Assembly: GCA_905221605.1 (NCBI GenBank)
Contig: CAJNDS010002357.1
Coordinates: 804,831-868,830, forward strand
Source: Symbiodinium natans
Lineage: Eukaryota; Sar; Dinophyceae; Suessiales; Symbiodiniaceae
Direction of reading: 5' to 3'
DNA: 64,000 nt
Position numbers and translations under genes: made by a program. Positions 63,683-64,000 of this stretch are shown one piece after another. The first letter of the stretch is position 1; each line of letters starts with the position of its first letter. Under the pieces are notes generated by a model, which was given only the letters and a program-made list of their open reading frames with translations, did not search any database and was not told the origin of the DNA.

Positions 63683-63745
63683 CTAAAAGCATCCAGTCTC
63701 GTCGTGCTCTATGATGACAGTTGTCAGGAGTGAGATGAGAAGCGC
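63683..63745 (-). CDS. Candidate terminal exon with hydrophobic helix
   Basis: Acceptor GAGGCAG, frame ALLISLLTTVIIEHDETGC, stop TAG in the sequence that follows. Phase 0 at entry. The upstream exons lie beyond the window. Confidence 0.4.
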   Translation of the reverse strand, partial: ALLISLLTTVIIEHDETGCF

Positions 63746-64000
63746 CTGCCTCAGAGAGGTAACTGCTTTCGAAGCACCAAAAGCCAAGCATGGAAAAGGG
63801 TCCGGGCTTGATCCAAAGGGGCTTAGGGTTTAGGGTTTAGGTTGTAGGGTTACCGGCTTACCCAGACTGACCCTAAGCCCTAAAACCCTGTACCACCAAA
63901 AAGGGCAAGATAAGAATGTTTGAGGTGCATGTACCCTTGTCGGCTGTTTGCTTCAGAACACCACAAAAAACAAAACATGTTCTTCCTTCCAGGGAAGTAT

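Overview
This window looks like nuclear DNA of a complex eukaryotic alga or protist, most likely an alveolate of dinoflagellate type. The clues are TTTAGGG/CCCTAAA heptads (plant, algal and alveolate telomere repeat) spread over nearly all 64 kb, many tiny exons, 5' splice sites that are GT but often GC and sometimes GA (a known dinoflagellate trait), CCCH-finger and copia-like retroelement sequence, and no bacterial gene organisation. The lineage is inference. No rRNA, tRNA or CRISPR was seen.

The central observation is that the genes are not the long open frames. They are strings of exons of about 17-180 nt lying between telomere-like arrays. Exons usually have CCCTAAA repeats on their left and TTTAGGG repeats on their right, whichever strand is coding, so introns tend to start with TTTAGGG and end with CCCTAAA. 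By joining AG acceptors to GT/GC/GA donors and tracking codon phase by hand, I could read a NEK-like protein kinase (12.1-23.7 kb, +), an ABC ATPase (47.05-50.2 kb, -), a multi-pass membrane protein (56.2-59.7 kb, -), an EF-hand-like exon (52 kb, -) and several unrecognised proteins. All were joined without transcript data, so single boundaries may be wrong.

Layout. 0-1.2 kb: 3' end of a + gene, convergent with a - gene whose intron holds an 8.7 kb LTR element (2729-11412) with a single giant CCCH-finger reading frame. 12.1-23.7 kb: the kinase gene, with a 2.6 kb telomere-free, coding-like block in one intron. 26.9-30.7 kb (-) and 31.0-33.3 kb (+): a divergent pair. 34.4-45.2 kb: a different landscape, with an AT-rich inverted array and a roughly 3 kb duplicated pyrimidine/purine-rich unit, one copy carrying a 0.9 kb insertion. 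45.3-63.7 kb: telomere-repeat introns again, with at least seven genes or gene parts, including divergent (50.2/50.6 kb) and convergent (51.8/52.0 kb) neighbours.

Intron interiors carry at least seven families of short terminal-inverted-repeat elements (about 90-320 bp), several with poly-G/C loops. In two of them a telomere-like block sits inside the element where related copies have none, which suggests that heptad repeats are inserted into existing DNA.
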